Source: Pseudaeromonas sharmana
GTDB taxonomy: Bacteria; Pseudomonadota; Gammaproteobacteria; Enterobacterales; Aeromonadaceae
DNA: 64,000 bases
Assembly: GCF_042649925.1 (NCBI RefSeq)
Contig: NZ_JBHSAF010000014.1
Span: 1-64,000, forward strand
Direction of reading: 5' to 3'
Positions 15,967 through 24,957 of this stretch are shown one piece after another. Below the pieces are notes generated by a model. The model saw only the letters and a program-made list of their open reading frames with translations, was not told the DNA's origin and ran no database searches. Both the position numbers and the translations under genes were made by a program. Position 1 is the first letter of the stretch. Each line of letters opens with the position of its first letter.

Positions 15967-17157
15967 ATGGCCTTTGGTTTAGTTAAACGCCGCCCGGATG
16001 GCGGAACCCCCTGGTACCATGATGAAGCCAAGCGTGCCGTCGCCTTCCAGCTCTTGGTGGCCGGTCTGTTGGCCGCCGTGTTGTACTACATCATCAGTAA
16101 CACATTGAGCAACATGCAGACCCGTGGCATCGCTTCGGGATTTGATTTTCTACAACACCGAGCCGGCTTTGGCATACTGCAATCGTTAATACCCTATGAT
16201 GAAGCCGATAGCTATGGCCGGACATTTTTTGTCGGGTTGTTGAACACGCTGTTGGTTTCCGGTCTGGGTATTCTCTGCGCGACGGTACTCGGTTTTATCA
16301 TTGGTATTGCCCGCCTTTCTTCAAACTGGTTGTTGTCGCGTCTGGCCACGGTCTATATCGAGACCTTCCGCAATATTCCATTGCTGCTGCAGATTTTTTT
16401 CTGGTATTTCGCCGTTCTGCGCACGCTGCCATCGCCGCGGCAAAGTCTTGTATTGGGCGATGCCGTGTTTCTGAACGTGCGCGGTTTGTATCTTCCTGCT
16501 CCGATTTTTGAGCAGGGAATGGGTTGGGTCCTGACCGCATTTGCGGTGACGCTGAGTGCCGTCTGGTGGACGGCCAGGCGGGTGCGAAAAAATCGCATTG
16601 AAACGGGGCGTGACATCTGTGTCTGGCCATATCTGTTGCTGGTGATTGTCTTGGTCCCCTCTGCGGTGTTCTTGCTGCTGGGGCGCCCGATGGCAATTGA
16701 TATCCCTCATTTGCAAGGATTCAATTTCCGCGGCGGCATGTCCGTCATTCCGGAACTGGCGGCGTTGCTGGTGGCATTGACTATTTACACTGCGGCGTTT
16801 ATTGCCGAAATCGTGCGCTCTGGGATTAATGCCGTCGGTGCTGGCCAGAGTGAAGCCTCGTCTGCATTGGGATTGTCTCGCATGCAGGCCTTGCGACTGG
16901 TCATTCTTCCGCAGGCGATGCGTGTAATAGTGCCGCCACTGACCAGTCAGTTCTTGAATCTGACGAAGAATTCGTCATTGGCTACGGCGATTGGCTACCC
17001 CGATCTGGTGTCGGTCTTCATGGGGACGACCTTGAACCAGACTGGGCAAGCCATCGAGATCATTGCGATGACCATGCTCGTTTATCTGGCCATCAGCCTG
17101 TTGACGTCATTCTTGATGAATCAGTACAACCGCAAAATGGCATTGGTGGAGCGTTGA
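15967..17157 (+). CDS. aapQ: amino-acid ABC transporter permease AapQ
   Basis: A 396-residue inner-membrane permease of the HisMQ type, longer than the usual 220 residues because of the N-terminal extension typical of AapQ. The binding-protein-dependent transport motif, where the ATPase docks, is at about residues 285-305 (EIVRSGINAVGAGQSEASSALGLS). FRNIPLLLQIFFWYF and LTKNSSLATAIGYPDLV are other AapQ hallmarks. The start is set at ATG 15967 with AGGA about 9 bases upstream; a GTG at 15961 lies too close to it. It is separated from aapM by one base, indicating translational coupling. Confidence 0.93.
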   Translation: MAFGLVKRRPDGGTPWYHDEAKRAVAFQLLVAGLLAAVLYYIISNTLSNMQTRGIASGFDFLQHRAGFGILQSLIPYDEADSYGRTFFVGLLNTLLVSGLGILCATVLGFIIGIARLSSNWLLSRLATVYIETFRNIPLLLQIFFWYFAVLRTLPSPRQSLVLGDAVFLNVRGLYLPAPIFEQGMGWVLTAFAVTLSAVWWTARRVRKNRIETGRDICVWPYLLLVIVLVPSAVFLLLGRPMAIDIPHLQGFNFRGGMSVIPELAALLVALTIYTAAFIAEIVRSGINAVGAGQSEASSALGLSRMQALRLVILPQAMRVIVPPLTSQFLNLTKNSSLATAIGYPDLVSVFMGTTLNQTGQAIEIIAMTMLVYLAISLLTSFLMNQYNRKMALVER

Positions 17158-17158
17158 T

Positions 17159-18253
17159 ATGGCTGTATACGAGATGATTCCGGCCTCTGAGGCTCCTTCG
17201 CGTCAACAGGGCTGGCTGAGCTGGGTACGCAATAAGCTGTTTTCCACTCCGCTTAACGGTGTAATGACGCTGGTCTTGCTCTGTGCTGTCGTTCCCCCGC
17301 TTTGGTCAGCGATAGAATGGCTGTTCATCCAGGCTAGCTGGCAAGGTGAGACTCGAGATGCCTGCGTGGCTGGCGGCGCATGCTGGGTTTTCATCAAGGT
17401 GCGTTTTGCCCAGTTCATATATGGCTTCTACCCGGAGGATCTGCGCTGGCGGGTCGACATTGTCTTCGCGCTGACGGCGTTGCACCTGATGGGGCTGATG
17501 ATCCGTCGCATACCGGGCAAGCGCTTTTTTGCAATCTCATTTTTTGGGCTATTCCCATTTGTTGCTTACTGGCTGCTGTATGGTGGCATGGGTCTCACCG
17601 TGGTGGAGACCCATTTCTGGGGCGGCCTGATGCTGACCCTGGTGCTGGCGATAGTGGGTATCGTAGCCGCATTACCCATCGGGATCTTGCTGGCTCTGGG
17701 TCGTCGTTCTTCGATGCCTGTGATTAATAGTCTGTGTGTCGTTTTTATTGAGTTCTGGCGTGCGGTGCCCTTGATCACGGTGCTATTTATGGCATCGGTG
17801 ATGCTGCCGCTGTTTTTGTCGGCACAGGTCGAAATGGACAAACTGCTGCGGGCGCTGATCGGGATTATTTTATTCCAGTCAGCCTATATGGCTGAGGTGA
17901 TCCGCGGTGGTTTGCAGGCCATTCCGAAAGGTCAATATGAGGCCGCACAGTCACTGGGGCTCAGTTATTGGCGCAGTATGGCGCTGGTGATTTTACCGCA
18001 AGCGCTGAAAATCACGATTCCTTCCATCGTCAACACCTTCATATCGCTGTTCAAGGATACCAGCCTTGTCACCATTATCGGTTTGTTCGATCTGTTGGCT
18101 GTCGGAAAGGCCGGATTGGCCGATCCAAACTGGCTTGGATATTCGGTCGAGGCGTACACCTTTATCGCCTTGATGTTTTGGATTTTTTGTTTTGGCATGT
18201 CGCGTTATTCCCAGCACCTGGAGCGTCAGCTCCATACCGGGCACAAGCATTGA
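17159..18253 (+). CDS. aapM: amino-acid ABC transporter permease AapM
   Basis: A 364-residue partner permease of AapQ. It has a long N-terminal region followed by the HisMQ domain with EFWRAVPLITVLFMASVMLPLF, the ATPase-docking loop EVIRGGLQAIPKGQYEAAQSLGLSYWRSMALVILPQALK, and LFKDTSLVTIIGLFDLL. AapQ and AapM form the heterodimeric channel through the inner membrane. The start codon follows one base after the aapQ stop. Confidence 0.94.
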   Translation: MAVYEMIPASEAPSRQQGWLSWVRNKLFSTPLNGVMTLVLLCAVVPPLWSAIEWLFIQASWQGETRDACVAGGACWVFIKVRFAQFIYGFYPEDLRWRVDIVFALTALHLMGLMIRRIPGKRFFAISFFGLFPFVAYWLLYGGMGLTVVETHFWGGLMLTLVLAIVGIVAALPIGILLALGRRSSMPVINSLCVVFIEFWRAVPLITVLFMASVMLPLFLSAQVEMDKLLRALIGIILFQSAYMAEVIRGGLQAIPKGQYEAAQSLGLSYWRSMALVILPQALKITIPSIVNTFISLFKDTSLVTIIGLFDLLAVGKAGLADPNWLGYSVEAYTFIALMFWIFCFGMSRYSQHLERQLHTGHKH

Positions 18254-18265
18254 GGATTTGCATAA

Positions 18266-19015
18266 ATGGAGAAAAATCAGGAAATCGTGGTTGAATTACG
18301 CGATGTCAACAAGTGGTATGGCGAATTCCATGTGCTCAAAAGCGTGAATCTCAAGGTCCGCAAAGGCGAAAAAATCGTCATCTGTGGCCCATCGGGTTCA
18401 GGAAAGTCGACAATGATCCGCTGTATCAATCGTCTGGAGGAGCACCAGCGTGGTGATATTATTGTCAAGGACACGCTGTTGACCGGGGATATCAAGAATA
18501 TCGAGTCGGTGCGTCGTGATGTGGGCATGGTGTTCCAGCATTTCAATCTGTTCCCTCATCTGACGGTATTGGAGAACTGTTGTTTAGCACCTATGTGGGT
18601 AAAGAAAATTCCGCGCAAGGATGCAGAAGCAACGGCAATGAAGTTTCTCGAACGGGTACGGATCCCGGATCAGGCACTGAAATATCCGGGTCAACTCTCG
18701 GGTGGTCAGCAACAACGGGTGGCCATTGCTCGCAGTCTGTGCATGAATCCGGAGATTATGTTATTTGACGAGCCCACCTCGGCATTGGATCCGGAAATGG
18801 TGCGCGAGGTACTGGATGTCATGGTGGAGTTGGCCTCAGAAGGCATGACAATGCTCTGCGTAACCCATGAAATGGGCTTTGCCAAGCAGGTAGCAGACCG
18901 GGTGATTTTCATGGATCGGGGGCAAATCGTTGAAGAGAACACGCCAGACGCATTTTTTCTAAACCCACAGTCTGAGCGTGGCAAATTGTTTCTCAGTCAG
19001 ATCCTGCAACATTGA
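18266..19015 (+). CDS. aapP: amino-acid ABC transporter ATPase AapP
   Basis: A 249-residue ABC ATPase of the polar amino-acid type that energises AapJQM from the cytoplasmic face. Walker A is GPSGSGKS (residues 41-48), the Q-loop lies in VGMVFQHFNLFPHLTVLEN, the signature is LSGGQQQR, Walker B is IMLFDEPTSALDPE, and the switch histidine is in VTHEMGFA. All catalytic elements are intact. It lies 12 bases after aapM and is followed by a terminator shared with convergent ribA. Confidence 0.96.
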   Translation: MEKNQEIVVELRDVNKWYGEFHVLKSVNLKVRKGEKIVICGPSGSGKSTMIRCINRLEEHQRGDIIVKDTLLTGDIKNIESVRRDVGMVFQHFNLFPHLTVLENCCLAPMWVKKIPRKDAEATAMKFLERVRIPDQALKYPGQLSGGQQQRVAIARSLCMNPEIMLFDEPTSALDPEMVREVLDVMVELASEGMTMLCVTHEMGFAKQVADRVIFMDRGQIVEENTPDAFFLNPQSERGKLFLSQILQH

Positions 19016-19029
19016 AGCAAAACACAACC

Positions 19030-19052
19030 AGGGGCGCAGCAGCGCCCCTTGG
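19030..19052. terminator. bidirectional terminator between aapP and ribA
   Basis: An 8-base GC-rich stem (AGGGGCGC / GCGCCCCT) with a 4-base loop lies between the convergent aapP and ribA stops. The T-rich tail is better on the ribA side (GGTTGTGTTTTG on the minus strand). Confidence 0.75.
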
Positions 19053-19061
19053 CTTTACCAC

Positions 19062-19682
19062 CTAGAGCTGCAGGTCGGCATCGTCATCATCCTGCTCCAG
19101 CATGTGTCCTAACTTACCGGCCTTGGTTTCCAGATAAAAAGCATTGTAGGGGTTTTTGCCCTCTTGTAGCGGGACACGCTCGGCCACATCAATGCCCAGT
19201 TTGGCCATAGCATCAAGCTTGCGGGGATTGTTAGTCATCAACTTCAACTGCCGCACCCCCAGCAACTGAAGCATATCGGCACAGATGGTGTAATCGCGCT
19301 GATCGGCGGCGAAACCTAATGCAACGTTGGCGTCAACCGTGTCAGCCCCCTGATCCTGGAGATGGTAAGCCTGTATCTTGTTCAGCAGTCCGATCCCGCG
19401 GCCTTCTTGCCGTACGTACAACAGGACACCGCGCTGTTCTTCGGCGATACGCTGGAGCGCTGCTTGCAATTGAAAGCCGCAATCGCACCTCAGGCTGAAT
19501 AAGGCATCGCCAGTCAGGCATTCAGAATGGATCCGGCTTAAGACTGGTTCGTCGCTGGTGATATCTCCCATCACCAGTGCCACATGATCTTTACCACTGA
19601 CCTCTTCACGGAAGCCAACCATAGTAAAAATGCCCCATGGTGTCGGTAGCTTGGAAGAGGCTACCAAAGAAACACTGCTCAT
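19062..19682 (-). CDS. ribA: GTP cyclohydrolase II (RibA)
   Basis: A 206-residue enzyme for the first committed step of riboflavin synthesis, converting GTP to a diaminopyrimidine phosphate with loss of formate and pyrophosphate. The zinc cysteines are Cys55, Cys66 and Cys68 (HSECLTGDALFSLRCDCG). GTP-binding and catalytic landmarks include RQEGRGIGLLNKI, YTICADMLQLLGV and LMTNNPRKL. It is a stand-alone protein with no RibB domain, as in enterobacteria. A GAGGA ribosome site lies about 6 bases upstream. No FMN riboswitch is visible in the 234-base gap to cmk. Confidence 0.96.
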   Translation of the reverse strand: MSSVSLVASSKLPTPWGIFTMVGFREEVSGKDHVALVMGDITSDEPVLSRIHSECLTGDALFSLRCDCGFQLQAALQRIAEEQRGVLLYVRQEGRGIGLLNKIQAYHLQDQGADTVDANVALGFAADQRDYTICADMLQLLGVRQLKLMTNNPRKLDAMAKLGIDVAERVPLQEGKNPYNAFYLETKAGKLGHMLEQDDDDADLQL

Positions 19683-19916
19683 CTAGGTCCTCATCTGGCA
19701 TCAGGCTTGATGCAATAACCGAAAGAGATGTACGAATAGAATTTGATGCATGTCGCGATTTTGACTCGATTCTCCTGGTTGTGGCAACCCTACAAAGTGT
19801 GTTTTACGGAAAAGAGATTGTCGGACAGTCACTTATAGGCCAAGGCTTATTAAATTGGGTATACTCACCCGCCGAGTGAGGTTGACACCTGAAATCGGCA
19901 AATGGTGGAGGAGTTC

Positions 19917-20606
19917 ATGTCAGAAATTATCAGCCCTGTGATTACCATTGATGGCCCAAGTGGGGCAGGCAAGGGCACCGTCTGTCAGCATCTGGCGCAG
20001 CGACTCGGGTGGCCGCTGCTCGACTCGGGTGCTATTTACCGTGTGCTGGCGTTGGCTGCATTACACCATGATGTTTCGCTTGACGACGAAGCGGCGCTGG
20101 TGACCGTGGCGTTACATCTGGATGTGCACTTTCTGAGTACGGCAGAAGGTGTTCGGGTCATTCTTGAGGGTGAAGATGTCTCCATGGCGTTGCGTACGGA
20201 ACAAACCGGTAATGCTGCGAGCAAAGTGGCAGCGTTGCCCGGTGTCCGCGAAGCCCTGCTACGACGTCAACGAGCCTTCCGTACACAGCCAGGATTGATT
20301 GCGGATGGACGGGATATGGGAACGGTTGTTTTCCCGGATGCCGAGGCCAAGATTTTCCTGGATGCCAGCGCCGAAGAACGGGCGCTCCGGCGGCTTAAAC
20401 AGTTGCAGGGAAAGGGCTTTGATGTTAATTTTGATCACCTTTTAAACGAGATTCGCGAACGCGATGATCGTGATCGGAATCGCGCTGTCGCTCCGCTTCG
20501 CCCTGCCGACGATGCGTTAGTCGTAGATTCCACTGCCATGACAATCGATGAAGTGGTTGAAACCATCCATCGCTATGTCTGTGCCAAGATTGCCGGGCTG
20601 GCCTGA
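19917..20606 (+). CDS. cmk: cytidylate kinase (Cmk)
   Basis: A 229-residue nucleoside monophosphate kinase that phosphorylates CMP and dCMP with ATP. The P-loop is ITIDGPSGAGKGTV at the N-terminus; LLDSGAIYR, the CMP-binding IADGRDMGTVVFPDA, and the lid segment ASAEERALRRLKQL follow. The ATG at 19917 has GGAGGAG just upstream. It precedes rpsA in the gene order conserved in gammaproteobacteria. Confidence 0.96.
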   Translation: MSEIISPVITIDGPSGAGKGTVCQHLAQRLGWPLLDSGAIYRVLALAALHHDVSLDDEAALVTVALHLDVHFLSTAEGVRVILEGEDVSMALRTEQTGNAASKVAALPGVREALLRRQRAFRTQPGLIADGRDMGTVVFPDAEAKIFLDASAEERALRRLKQLQGKGFDVNFDHLLNEIRERDDRDRNRAVAPLRPADDALVVDSTAMTIDEVVETIHRYVCAKIAGLA

Positions 20607-20718
20607 TTTAAGGTCAGCTGCAATACGTCTGTACCAAGGATGGAATAGGCGAACGCAAACAACCCCGCTCAAGCCGGATTGCCGAGTGGATGTTATCTAC
20701 TTTTACAAGTTATCAAAC
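20607..20718 (+). promoter_or_regulatory. rpsA leader without a Shine-Dalgarno sequence
   Basis: The 112-base cmk-rpsA spacer lacks a purine-rich ribosome site before the rpsA ATG (the last 20 bases are U/A-rich, ending in ATCAAAC). It carries several GGA motifs (CAAGGATGG, CCGGATTG, GTGGATG). In E. coli the rpsA leader is an SD-less structured element with GGA loops by which S1 controls its own translation. The same layout is inferred here. Confidence 0.6.
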
Positions 20719-22389
20719 ATGACTGAATCTTTTGCTCAACTCTTTGAAGAGTCTCTGAAACAACTCGAAACCCGCCCGGGCGCCATCGTTAAGGGTACTG
20801 TCGTTTCTATCGCAAACGGCTTTGTACTGGTCGATGCCGGTCTGAAGTCTGAGTCTGCTATTCCGGTAGAACAGTTCAAGAACCTGGCTGGCGAGCTGGA
20901 AATCAACGTCGGCGATACTGTTGACGTTGCTCTGGATTCCGTAGAAGACGGTTTCGGTGAGACTCAACTGTCTCGTGAGAAGGCCAAGCGTCACGAAGCC
21001 TGGCTGCAACTGGAAAAGGCTTACGAAGAACAGGCTACTGTGGTTGGTCTGATCAACGGCAAGGTCAAGGGTGGTTTCACTGTCGAAGTGAACAACATTC
21101 GTGCATTCCTGCCGGGCTCTCTGGTTGATGTTCGTCCGGTTCGTGATACCGCTCACCTGGAAGGCAAAGAGCTTGAGTTCAAGGTGATCAAGCTGGATCA
21201 GAAGCGTAACAACGTTGTTGTGTCCCGTCGCGCTGTGATCGAGACTGAAAACACCTCCGAACGTGACAGCCTGCTCGCCAATCTGCAAGAAGGCCAGGAA
21301 GTCAAGGGTATCGTCAAGAACCTGACTGACTACGGCGCATTCGTAGATCTGGGCGGTGTTGATGGTCTGCTGCACATCACCGATATGGCGTGGAAGCGTG
21401 TCAAGCATCCGTCTGAAATCGTCAACGTTGGTGACGAAATCCAGGTTAAGGTTCTGAAGTTCGACCGTGAACGTACCCGTGTATCTCTGGGTCTGAAGCA
21501 ACTGGGCGAAGATCCGTGGGTTGCTATCGCCAAGCGTTACCCGGAAGGCGCTCGCCTGACTGGCCGCGTGACCAACCTGACCGATTACGGCTGCTTCGTT
21601 GAAATCGAAGAGGGCGTTGAAGGTCTGGTACACGTATCCGAAATGGATTGGACCAACAAGAACATCCACCCGTCCAAGGTTGTCAACGTGGGTGACTCTG
21701 TTGAAGTCATGGTTCTGGACATCGACGAAGAACGTCGTCGTATCTCCCTGGGCCTGAAGCAGTGCAAGGCTAACCCGTGGCAGCAGTTCGCTGAAACCCA
21801 CGCTAAGGGTGACCGCGTATCTGGTAAGATCAAGTCCATCACCGATTTCGGTATCTTCATCGGTCTGGATGGCGGCATCGATGGTCTGGTTCACCTGTCT
21901 GACATCTCCTGGAACGCTTCTGGTGAAGATGCCGTTCGCGAGTTCAAGAAGGGTGACGAAATCTCTGCCGTGGTTCTGCAAGTCGATCCGGAGCGTGAGC
22001 GTATCTCTCTGGGCGTGAAGCAAATCGAAGAAGATCCTTTCAATAAGTACCTGTCTGATAACAAGAAAGGTGCTATTGTTAAGGGCAAGGTAACCGCCGT
22101 TGACGCCAAGGGCGCCACCATTGAACTGGAAGAAAGCGTAGAAGGTTACATTCGTGCCTCTGACGTTTCTCGTGACCGTGTAGAAGACGCCACCCTGGTG
22201 CTGTCTGTTGGTGACGAAGTTGAAGCCAAGTTCATGGGTGTTGACCGCAAGAACCGTATCGTCAGTCTGTCGGTCCGTGCTAAGGACGAAGCTGATGAGA
22301 AGGCTGTCATGGACAACCTGAACCAGCAAGAAGAAGTTGGTTTCAGCAACGCCATGGCTGAAGCGTTCAAGGCCGCTAAGGGCGAGTAA
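20719..22389 (+). CDS. rpsA: 30S ribosomal protein S1
   Basis: A 556-residue protein built of six S1 (OB-fold) repeats. The first two bind the ribosome and S2, the last four bind mRNA and allow translation of structured or SD-less messages. Repeats are marked by G-x-V motifs such as GIVKNLTDYGAFVDLGGVDG, GRVTNLTDYGCFVEIEEGVEG and GKIKSITDFGIFIGLDGGIDG. The start at 20719 (MTESFAQLFEESL) and the length match E. coli S1 (557). Codon choice is strongly biased to preferred codons (GGT, CGT, CTG), as expected for high expression. A strong terminator follows, so ihfB probably has its own promoter or depends on readthrough. Confidence 0.98.
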   Translation: MTESFAQLFEESLKQLETRPGAIVKGTVVSIANGFVLVDAGLKSESAIPVEQFKNLAGELEINVGDTVDVALDSVEDGFGETQLSREKAKRHEAWLQLEKAYEEQATVVGLINGKVKGGFTVEVNNIRAFLPGSLVDVRPVRDTAHLEGKELEFKVIKLDQKRNNVVVSRRAVIETENTSERDSLLANLQEGQEVKGIVKNLTDYGAFVDLGGVDGLLHITDMAWKRVKHPSEIVNVGDEIQVKVLKFDRERTRVSLGLKQLGEDPWVAIAKRYPEGARLTGRVTNLTDYGCFVEIEEGVEGLVHVSEMDWTNKNIHPSKVVNVGDSVEVMVLDIDEERRRISLGLKQCKANPWQQFAETHAKGDRVSGKIKSITDFGIFIGLDGGIDGLVHLSDISWNASGEDAVREFKKGDEISAVVLQVDPERERISLGVKQIEEDPFNKYLSDNKKGAIVKGKVTAVDAKGATIELEESVEGYIRASDVSRDRVEDATLVLSVGDEVEAKFMGVDRKNRIVSLSVRAKDEADEKAVMDNLNQQEEVGFSNAMAEAFKAAKGE

Positions 22390-22406
22390 TTCTCCCCGGT
22401 GAGGCA

Positions 22407-22436
22407 AAAAGGGCGGTCCTGTACCGCCCTTTTTAT
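22407..22436 (+). terminator. rpsA terminator
   Basis: An 8-base stem (AGGGCGGT / ACCGCCCT) flanked by A5 and T5 runs lies 20 bases after the rpsA stop and ahead of ihfB. Confidence 0.92.
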
Positions 22437-22475
22437 TGTTTTTTATCGCAGAGTTTTCATATTGGAGTAGGGATA

Positions 22476-22760
22476 ATGACCAAGTCTGATCTGATAGAGC
22501 GTCTCTCTGGCAAATATGCCCATCTTTCAGCCAAAGATGTTGAAGCGGCGATCCGCGAGATTCTTGAACAGATGGCGATCACGCTGCAAAGCGGTGACCG
22601 TATCGAGATCCGAGGCTTTGGCAGTTTTTCTCTGCATTACCGTGCACCACGCGTTGGCCGTAACCCCAAAACTGGTGAAAAAGTGGAGTTGCTTGGCAAA
22701 TCTGTTCCGCATTTCAAGCCAGGCAAAGAGCTTCGTGAACGCGTCAATGAGTCCATTTGA
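22476..22760 (+). CDS. ihfB: integration host factor beta subunit
   Basis: A 94-residue DNA-bending protein that forms a heterodimer with IhfA. The N-terminal helices are TKSDLIERLSGKYAHLSAKDVEAAIREIL; the GFGSFSLHYR strand, the RNPKTGEKVELLGKSVPHFKPGKELRERVN arm with its intercalating proline, and the length all match E. coli IhfB. The ribosome site GGAGTAGGG lies upstream. The rpsA-ihfB-lapA-lapB-pyrF order is conserved. Confidence 0.97.
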   Translation: MTKSDLIERLSGKYAHLSAKDVEAAIREILEQMAITLQSGDRIEIRGFGSFSLHYRAPRVGRNPKTGEKVELLGKSVPHFKPGKELRERVNESI

Positions 22761-22790
22761 CGCGCGTAAACACACAGACGGAGACGACGG

Positions 22791-23084
22791 GTGCGTACAT
22801 TAGTCACTGTTCTGGTGGTGATCATGCTTGCCGCCGTGGGGCTGACATTAGGTGCAGAAAATGGCAGCTATGTCCGATTCAATTTCTTGCTGGCACAGGG
22901 TGAATATCGACTATCCAGCCTGATGGTTTTCTGGTTTTTATCCGGGTTTGTTCTGGCTTGGCTCATGTCCGCTTTCTGGATTGTCCGCCTAAGAATGACC
23001 AGGCGTTCCTTGCGTAAGCAGTTGGTGAAAGAACAGCATCGTCGCAATGACGGAGAATCGGCTGTCTCGGGCAGAAATGATTAA
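22791..23084 (+). CDS. lapA: lipopolysaccharide assembly protein LapA
   Basis: A 97-residue inner-membrane protein with two hydrophobic spans (about residues 3-22 and 40-64) and a basic cytoplasmic tail (RMTRRSLRKQLVKEQHRR). It corresponds to E. coli LapA (YciS), the partner of LapB in controlling LPS synthesis and LpxC turnover. It starts with GTG at 22791, preceded by GGAG at a good distance. Its stop overlaps the lapB start by one base (TAATG), indicating translational coupling. Confidence 0.92.
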   Translation: MRTLVTVLVVIMLAAVGLTLGAENGSYVRFNFLLAQGEYRLSSLMVFWFLSGFVLAWLMSAFWIVRLRMTRRSLRKQLVKEQHRRNDGESAVSGRND

Positions 23085-24247
23085 TGCTTGAACTACTGTT
23101 TCTGTTGTTACCTATTGCCGCCGCCTATGGTTGGTATATGGGGCAGCGGGGGGTCCGTCTCGATAATCAGCAGTCGAGCCACAAGTTGTCCCGCAATTAT
23201 GTCGCCGGGATCAATTTTCTGCTTTCAGACCAGCCTGATAAGGCGGTCGATCTCTTTATTGAACTTCTGCAAGTTGACGAAGAGACGCTTGAGACTCACA
23301 TGGCGCTCGGTAATTTATTTCGCCAACGTGGCGAGGTAGACAGGGCCATTCGTATCCACCAAAACCTGGTCGCCAGACCGTCGTTGACTTTTGAGCAACG
23401 CGATTGGGCCATGCTCGAACTGGCGCGAGATTTTGTTGCGGCTGGGTTGCTGGATCGGGCCGAGGAGATCCTGGTCGAGCTGGTACGGCATGATGAACAT
23501 GAAATCGAAGCGGCTGAATTGTTGATCAACTTGTATCAACAACTTCGAGACTGGGAGCGTGCCATCGAGGTGGCGCAGCGCAACAGTAAAAAGCTGGGTG
23601 AAAAAATCCAGATGCCATTGGCGCAATTCCATTGCGAATTGGCTGAGATGGATCTGCAGTCTGGTCAGGAACGCAAGGCGATTACGCGGTTACGCAAAGC
23701 GCTACAGATTAGACCGGATTGTGTGCGAGCCAGTTTGCGTCTTGCCGAAATTTATCTTCAGCAAAACGATATTTCCAGTGCGGTTGTCGTCTTGGCGCCC
23801 TTGGGACAACAGTCACCTGATATGGTCAGTGAGGCGTTGCCGTTGCTTGCTCGCTGTTTTAGCAATCCGGATGAGCGTTATACCAGCATTCTAAGACAAT
23901 GGTTGGACGCGAGTGGCTCGGCCAGTGTTGCCCTTGCGTTGTCGGACCTGATGACAGCGCAAGGGCAGAGCGCCGAGGCAGAATCTTTTGTTTTGCGAGA
24001 GCTTAAGCGGCATCCCACGATGAAGTCGTTTGCCAAACTGATGGATTATCGACTCTCTGAGTTAGATAATCCGCGAGCCGTTGAGAGCATAGGCCTGCTT
24101 AAGCAGTTGGTGGAGGAGCAGATTCGAGCCAAGCCTCGTTACTGCTGTACACATTGTGGCTTTACATCACGTTTGATTTTCTGGCAGTGCCCATCGTGCA
24201 AGCAATGGGCGACGATCAAGCCCATCCGTGGTCTGGATGGCGAGTAA
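23084..24247 (+). CDS. lapB: lipopolysaccharide assembly protein LapB (TPR, zinc ribbon)
   Basis: A 387-residue protein anchored by an N-terminal membrane helix (about residues 1-18) and composed of a series of TPR repeats. It ends in a rubredoxin-like metal site with two CxxC pairs (CCTHCGFTSRLIFWQCPSCKQW). LapB (YciM) helps FtsH degrade LpxC and coordinates LPS assembly. NYVAGINFLLSDQPDKAVDLFIELL is the family start. All four metal cysteines are present. It is coupled to lapA; pyrF follows 11 bases later. Confidence 0.95.
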   Translation: MLELLFLLLPIAAAYGWYMGQRGVRLDNQQSSHKLSRNYVAGINFLLSDQPDKAVDLFIELLQVDEETLETHMALGNLFRQRGEVDRAIRIHQNLVARPSLTFEQRDWAMLELARDFVAAGLLDRAEEILVELVRHDEHEIEAAELLINLYQQLRDWERAIEVAQRNSKKLGEKIQMPLAQFHCELAEMDLQSGQERKAITRLRKALQIRPDCVRASLRLAEIYLQQNDISSAVVVLAPLGQQSPDMVSEALPLLARCFSNPDERYTSILRQWLDASGSASVALALSDLMTAQGQSAEAESFVLRELKRHPTMKSFAKLMDYRLSELDNPRAVESIGLLKQLVEEQIRAKPRYCCTHCGFTSRLIFWQCPSCKQWATIKPIRGLDGE

Positions 24248-24258
24248 CGGGAGTAAGA

Positions 24259-24957
24259 ATGTTGGATCCTAAAGTTGTGGTGGCGCTGGATTATGCGCGT
24301 GAAGAGGATGCTTACCAGTTTGTCGATCAGGTTTCTCCCGAGGCCTGTCGTCTCAAGGTAGGCAAAGAGATGTTTACACTGTTCGGTCCTCAGTTGGTGC
24401 GTAATTTACAACAGCGCGGCTTTGATGTGTTTCTGGATCTGAAATTCCATGATATTCCCAATACAGTCGCAAAAGCGGTAACTGCTGCCGCCGAGCTGGG
24501 TGTCTGGATGGTGAATGTTCATGCCAGTGGTGGTCCGCGCATGATGGTTGCAGCCAGAGAGGCGCTCGAACGATATGGGGATGACAAACCCTTGCTGATC
24601 GCCGTCACGGTACTTACCAGCATGGAGCAGCCTGAATTACAGGCTATCGGTATTGCAACTCCGATTCAGGAGCAGGTATTAAGGCTGGCTACTTTGACTC
24701 GCGATTGTGGTCTGGATGGTGTCGTCTGCTCTGCACAGGAAGCGCCGTTGTTAAAACCGGCGCTGGGTGCCGAATTCAAATTGATCACCCCGGGTATACG
24801 CCCTGCTGATGCCGAGCTGGGAGACCAACGTCGTGTGCTGACCCCCGAACAGGCATGTCGTCAGGGTTCGGATTATCTGGTTATCGGTCGACCGATCACC
24901 CAGTCGGTCGATCCTGCTGCCACGTTAGCGCGCATTAATCTTTCGTTGTTAGGTTAA
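24259..24957 (+). CDS. pyrF: orotidine 5'-phosphate decarboxylase
   Basis: A 232-residue TIM-barrel enzyme that decarboxylates OMP to UMP, the last step of pyrimidine synthesis. The catalytic Asp-Lys-Asp set lies in VFLDLKFHDIPNTV. VVVALDYA at the start, LRLATLTRDCGLDGVVCSAQE, and the phosphate-binding TPGIRP and DYLVIGRPITQS are also present. The ATG at 24259 has CGGGAG upstream. It is the last gene of the lapAB-pyrF group and overlaps convergent rrtA by 23 bases. Confidence 0.97.
   Translation: MLDPKVVVALDYAREEDAYQFVDQVSPEACRLKVGKEMFTLFGPQLVRNLQQRGFDVFLDLKFHDIPNTVAKAVTAAAELGVWMVNVHASGGPRMMVAAREALERYGDDKPLLIAVTVLTSMEQPELQAIGIATPIQEQVLRLATLTRDCGLDGVVCSAQEAPLLKPALGAEFKLITPGIRPADAELGDQRRVLTPEQACRQGSDYLVIGRPITQSVDPAATLARINLSLLG

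Noticed and set aside
19683..19916. FMN riboswitch upstream of ribA
   Set aside because: No RFN-element conserved blocks are present in this region on either strand.
20713..22407. A 564-codon ORF on the minus strand across rpsA
   Set aside because: It mirrors the strongly biased codons of rpsA (which avoid the reverse stop triplets) and shows no recognisable domain or ribosome site.
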